A DNA stretch of 6,995 nucleotides, from contig CAMWQY010000138.1 of assembly GCA_947176355.1 (NCBI GenBank), forward strand, positions 1 through 6,995, given 5' to 3'. The stretch is from an uncultured Porphyromonadaceae bacterium. GTDB taxonomy: Bacteria; Bacteroidota; Bacteroidia; Bacteroidales; Muribaculaceae. This document shows positions 5,577-6,995 of this stretch, in pieces; positions within the stretch are counted from its first letter, which is position 1; every line of letters begins with the position of its first letter. The notes under the pieces are model-generated. The model ran no database searches and had not been told where the DNA came from. It saw nothing but the letters and a program-made list of their open reading frames with translations. The translations under genes and the position numbers were made by a program.

Positions 5577-6302
5577 TTACCGTGATAGCAACATTATGCA
5601 AGTCAGCATTCTTGCCGGTGCTCCCTTGCTCCTCCTATGACTTGCATACAACGGGCATCCATCAATCATTTTGGAACTATAGCTACACCCCTCGTGAAGC
5701 TTGATATTTTCAGCCTTAACACCTCTCCTTAAGAACCGCTCCATATTGACTCCCTGCAAGTCAATATGGGGCTTTTCTTCCGGTCCGTTAGGGAATGATA
5801 TATAAGCTTCAAATCCGGCTTTAATAAAGCTATCAGCAAGTTCTTGGCTCACTTCATATAGATCTTTACAGATTGACGGACCAAAAGCAACTCTCAGTTG
5901 AGCCGGGTCAACATCCCTCTCTACGAGAGCATCCATCACATTGTCGACAATCCCCCCGAGTGTGCCCTTCCATCCGGCATGAATAGCTGCTATCCCCTTC
6001 TTGTCGGGAGCATATACAAGTATAGGCACGCAGTCTGCTGTCTTTACTCCTATAGGCACATCGCGTTCAAATGTAATCAGAGCATCTGTATCGGGATAAT
6101 ATCTACAGAAACCATCCACTATTGCCACATTGCATGAATGTGTCTGCTCCGGTATCGTAGCCCACATCTTATAGAGCCACATCAGATCTTTATACTCATT
6201 TTCCGGATTTCGCAGATCCGGGATTAAGCATAATCCTGATACGCCATCGTCCATCAGCAGGAGCTCCTCAAGGACACCTGTAGAGCGTTGATTATTTTCC
6301 AT
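5577..6302 (-). CDS. pgeF: PgeF/YfiH family polyphenol oxidase-type protein (peptidoglycan editing factor)
   Basis: 241 residues, leftward. The family's metal and active-site motifs are all present in order: EQTHSCNV with H55 (usually QxH), DALIT (73-77), VKTADCVPIL with C91, AAIHAGWKGT with H108, AFGPSICKDLYEV (139-151), and the C-terminal YASHRRSKGAPARMLTCIM. H55, C91 and H108 match the metal-binding set of E. coli YfiH. Family members act as laccase-like or purine nucleoside-processing enzymes, and E. coli YfiH removes wrong amino acids from peptidoglycan precursors; which activity applies here is unknown. The protein is likely cytoplasmic, with no signal peptide. The N-terminus is short and divergent: the usual STRxGG-type region before the first His is not recognisable, and the length is below the roughly 250-270 residues I expect. 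It follows the 132-residue membrane protein gene by 8 bases and is probably in the same operon. Confidence 0.9.
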   Translation of the reverse strand: MENNQRSTGVLEELLLMDDGVSGLCLIPDLRNPENEYKDLMWLYKMWATIPEQTHSCNVAIVDGFCRYYPDTDALITFERDVPIGVKTADCVPILVYAPDKKGIAAIHAGWKGTLGGIVDNVMDALVERDVDPAQLRVAFGPSICKDLYEVSQELADSFIKAGFEAYISFPNGPEEKPHIDLQGVNMERFLRRGVKAENIKLHEGCSYSSKMIDGCPLYASHRRSKGAPARMLTCIMLLSR

Positions 6303-6310
6303 AAATACGA

Positions 6311-6709
6311 TTAAGCTTCATTCCAATGAATATGGCTATATACTGCATAATATATTGCTGAGAAAGCGAACAAGCACCATGCGACAATCACCCACAGAGG
6401 ATTGGCCTTCCATATATATTCGCTCGCCACCCAAATCACAAACAATATCCAATTGATGACCTCTACTACCGCTCCCGGCTTGCTTTGAATAGGAACTACT
6501 TTCCGCCCACCCAAATACATGTAGAAAAACCATATTAGCCAAGCCAGAATTAATATTCCTGCCAAGCCAGTAATAATATACGATCCGGTGGTCCATTCTT
6601 GATTATGGACAGCCATAGAGACACTATAAGAAGTAAACAGACATTCAAGCATTCCGAATGCGAACTTGCTTACTACTCCTCCCGAGACATCATTGATATT
6701 GAAATCCAT
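6311..6709 (-). CDS. Small multi-pass membrane protein of unknown function
   Basis: 132 residues, leftward, starting at ATG 6709. The hydrophobic segments are SYIITGLAGILILAWLIWFF (about 43-62), VVEVINWILFVIWVASEYIW (about 81-100) and LWVIVAWCLFAFSAIYYAVY (about 105-124). A weaker segment lies near residues 13-35 (KFAFGMLECLFTSYSVSMAV). Three or four membrane spans are therefore likely, with a basic loop (GGRKVVPIQSKPG, about 67-79) between the strong first and second spans. I do not recognise the family. A consensus promoter lies 32 bases upstream, and the pgeF-like gene begins 8 bases downstream, so the two are probably one transcript. Genes beside pgeF are often envelope-related, but nothing in this sequence assigns a job. 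Confidence 0.75.
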   Translation of the reverse strand: MDFNINDVSGGVVSKFAFGMLECLFTSYSVSMAVHNQEWTTGSYIITGLAGILILAWLIWFFYMYLGGRKVVPIQSKPGAVVEVINWILFVIWVASEYIWKANPLWVIVAWCLFAFSAIYYAVYSHIHWNEA

Positions 6710-6740
6710 AAGTGTAATGTAAAAATGATGGTTATATGTG

Positions 6741-6772
6741 CAAAGTTAAGACTATTTTCGCAATAAAACAAA
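6741..6772 (-). promoter_or_regulatory. Consensus Bacteroidetes promoter for the membrane protein-pgeF operon
   Basis: Read leftward, TTTG (6772-6769) and TAACTTTG (6748-6741) are separated by 20 bases, matching both boxes of the Bacteroidetes promoter. Transcription should begin near 6734, leaving a leader of about 25 nt. The upstream terminator at 6781-6817 separates it from the next gene. Confidence 0.75.
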
Positions 6773-6780
6773 TTAGGAAT

Positions 6781-6817
6781 AAAAAAAGAGCCGGCATCCA
6801 AAAGGATGTCGGCTCTT
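6781..6817 (-). terminator. Intrinsic terminator of the leftward gene at the right edge
   Basis: AAGAGCCGGCATCC (6786-6799) and GGATGTCGGCTCTT (6804-6817) pair over 14 positions around an AAAA loop, with one imperfect pair. Read leftward, the stem runs straight into seven Ts, and it lies 31 bases after the stop of the gene ending at 6849. A second T-run at 6824-6830 could let it work rightward too, but no rightward gene precedes it. Confidence 0.8.
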
Positions 6818-6848
6818 ATGAGTCTTTTTTGATTCAGCAAATGGAGAA

Positions 6849-6995
6849 TTAGATGTAGTTGCTCCAAACGCCAAGGATCTGATGAAGCTGTGGGCTTGCC
6901 ATTGTGCGGAAGTCGGTCAGCATTGTATCGCCAGAGATGTTCACGAAACGAAGGATTGCGTCAAAGGAAACGTCGAGCGTAACGAGCTGAGGATT
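6849..6995 (-). CDS. C-terminal end of an unidentified protein, 5' part outside window
   Basis: An open leftward frame enters from the right edge and ends at TAA 6851-6849, giving 48 residues that include VTLDVSFDAILRFVNISGD and end LHQILGVWSNYI. Codon choice is skewed to CTC, TTC, CGT, GAC and ATC with few rare codons, unlike the other genes here, which suggests a well-expressed housekeeping gene. No signal or motif is recognisable in the fragment and I do not assign a function. Support comes from the uninterrupted frame, the codon bias, and the terminator 31 bases downstream. Confidence 0.65.
   Translation of the reverse strand, partial: NPQLVTLDVSFDAILRFVNISGDTMLTDFRTMASPQLHQILGVWSNYI

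Noticed and set aside
5898..6137. Rightward 79-codon open frame inside the pgeF-like gene
   Set aside because: It lies antisense to the segment encoding the conserved TADC and HAGW motifs, so it is a shadow frame.

Overview
The window looks like chromosomal DNA of a Bacteroidales bacterium, in the broad Bacteroides/Parabacteroides/Muribaculaceae range. I cannot fix the family from sequence alone. Three things support this: promoters of the Bacteroidetes type (TTTG ... TAnnTTTG), the near absence of Shine-Dalgarno sequences, and protein families largely confined to this order (DUF3575, DUF5119-like lipoprotein, Mfa-like fimbrillin). No tRNA, rRNA, CRISPR array, insertion sequence or replication origin was seen.

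Left part (1-1133): an Abi-family (HEPN-type) abortive-infection-like protein runs leftward off the window edge. Upstream of it is a rightward promoter followed almost at once by an intrinsic terminator, which predicts an RNA of about 50 nt lying antisense to the abi 5' leader. Then, from its own promoter, comes a 42-residue single-pass membrane miniprotein.

Middle part (1213-1881): a secreted alpha/beta-hydrolase (esterase-like) gene is broken. Its N-terminal and C-terminal ends are recognisable but sit in different frames, and the core with the nucleophile serine is gone. A strong terminator follows.

Core (1934-5530): a compact three-gene surface-fibre operon of the type V (FimA/Mfa-like) pilus kind. 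It holds a DUF3575 outer-membrane protein with an OmpA-like N-terminal domain, a DUF5119-like lipoprotein that is probably the anchor or assembly partner, and a fimbrillin-family pilin lipoprotein with a possible arginine processing site. The first two genes overlap by 4 bp and the second has a full AGGAGGT ribosome-binding site, which is rare in this phylum. A perfect inverted repeat precedes the operon, and a long GC-rich palindrome followed by T residues closes it.

Right part (5577-6995): a leftward operon with a consensus promoter encodes a small four-helix membrane protein and a PgeF/YfiH multicopper-like 'polyphenol oxidase' family enzyme. To its right, separated by a terminator, is the C-terminal end of an unidentified leftward gene with codon use suggesting high expression.

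The most notable signals are the short RNA opposite the Abi leader, the minimal pilus operon with its unusual ribosome-binding site and inverted repeat, and the internally deleted esterase.
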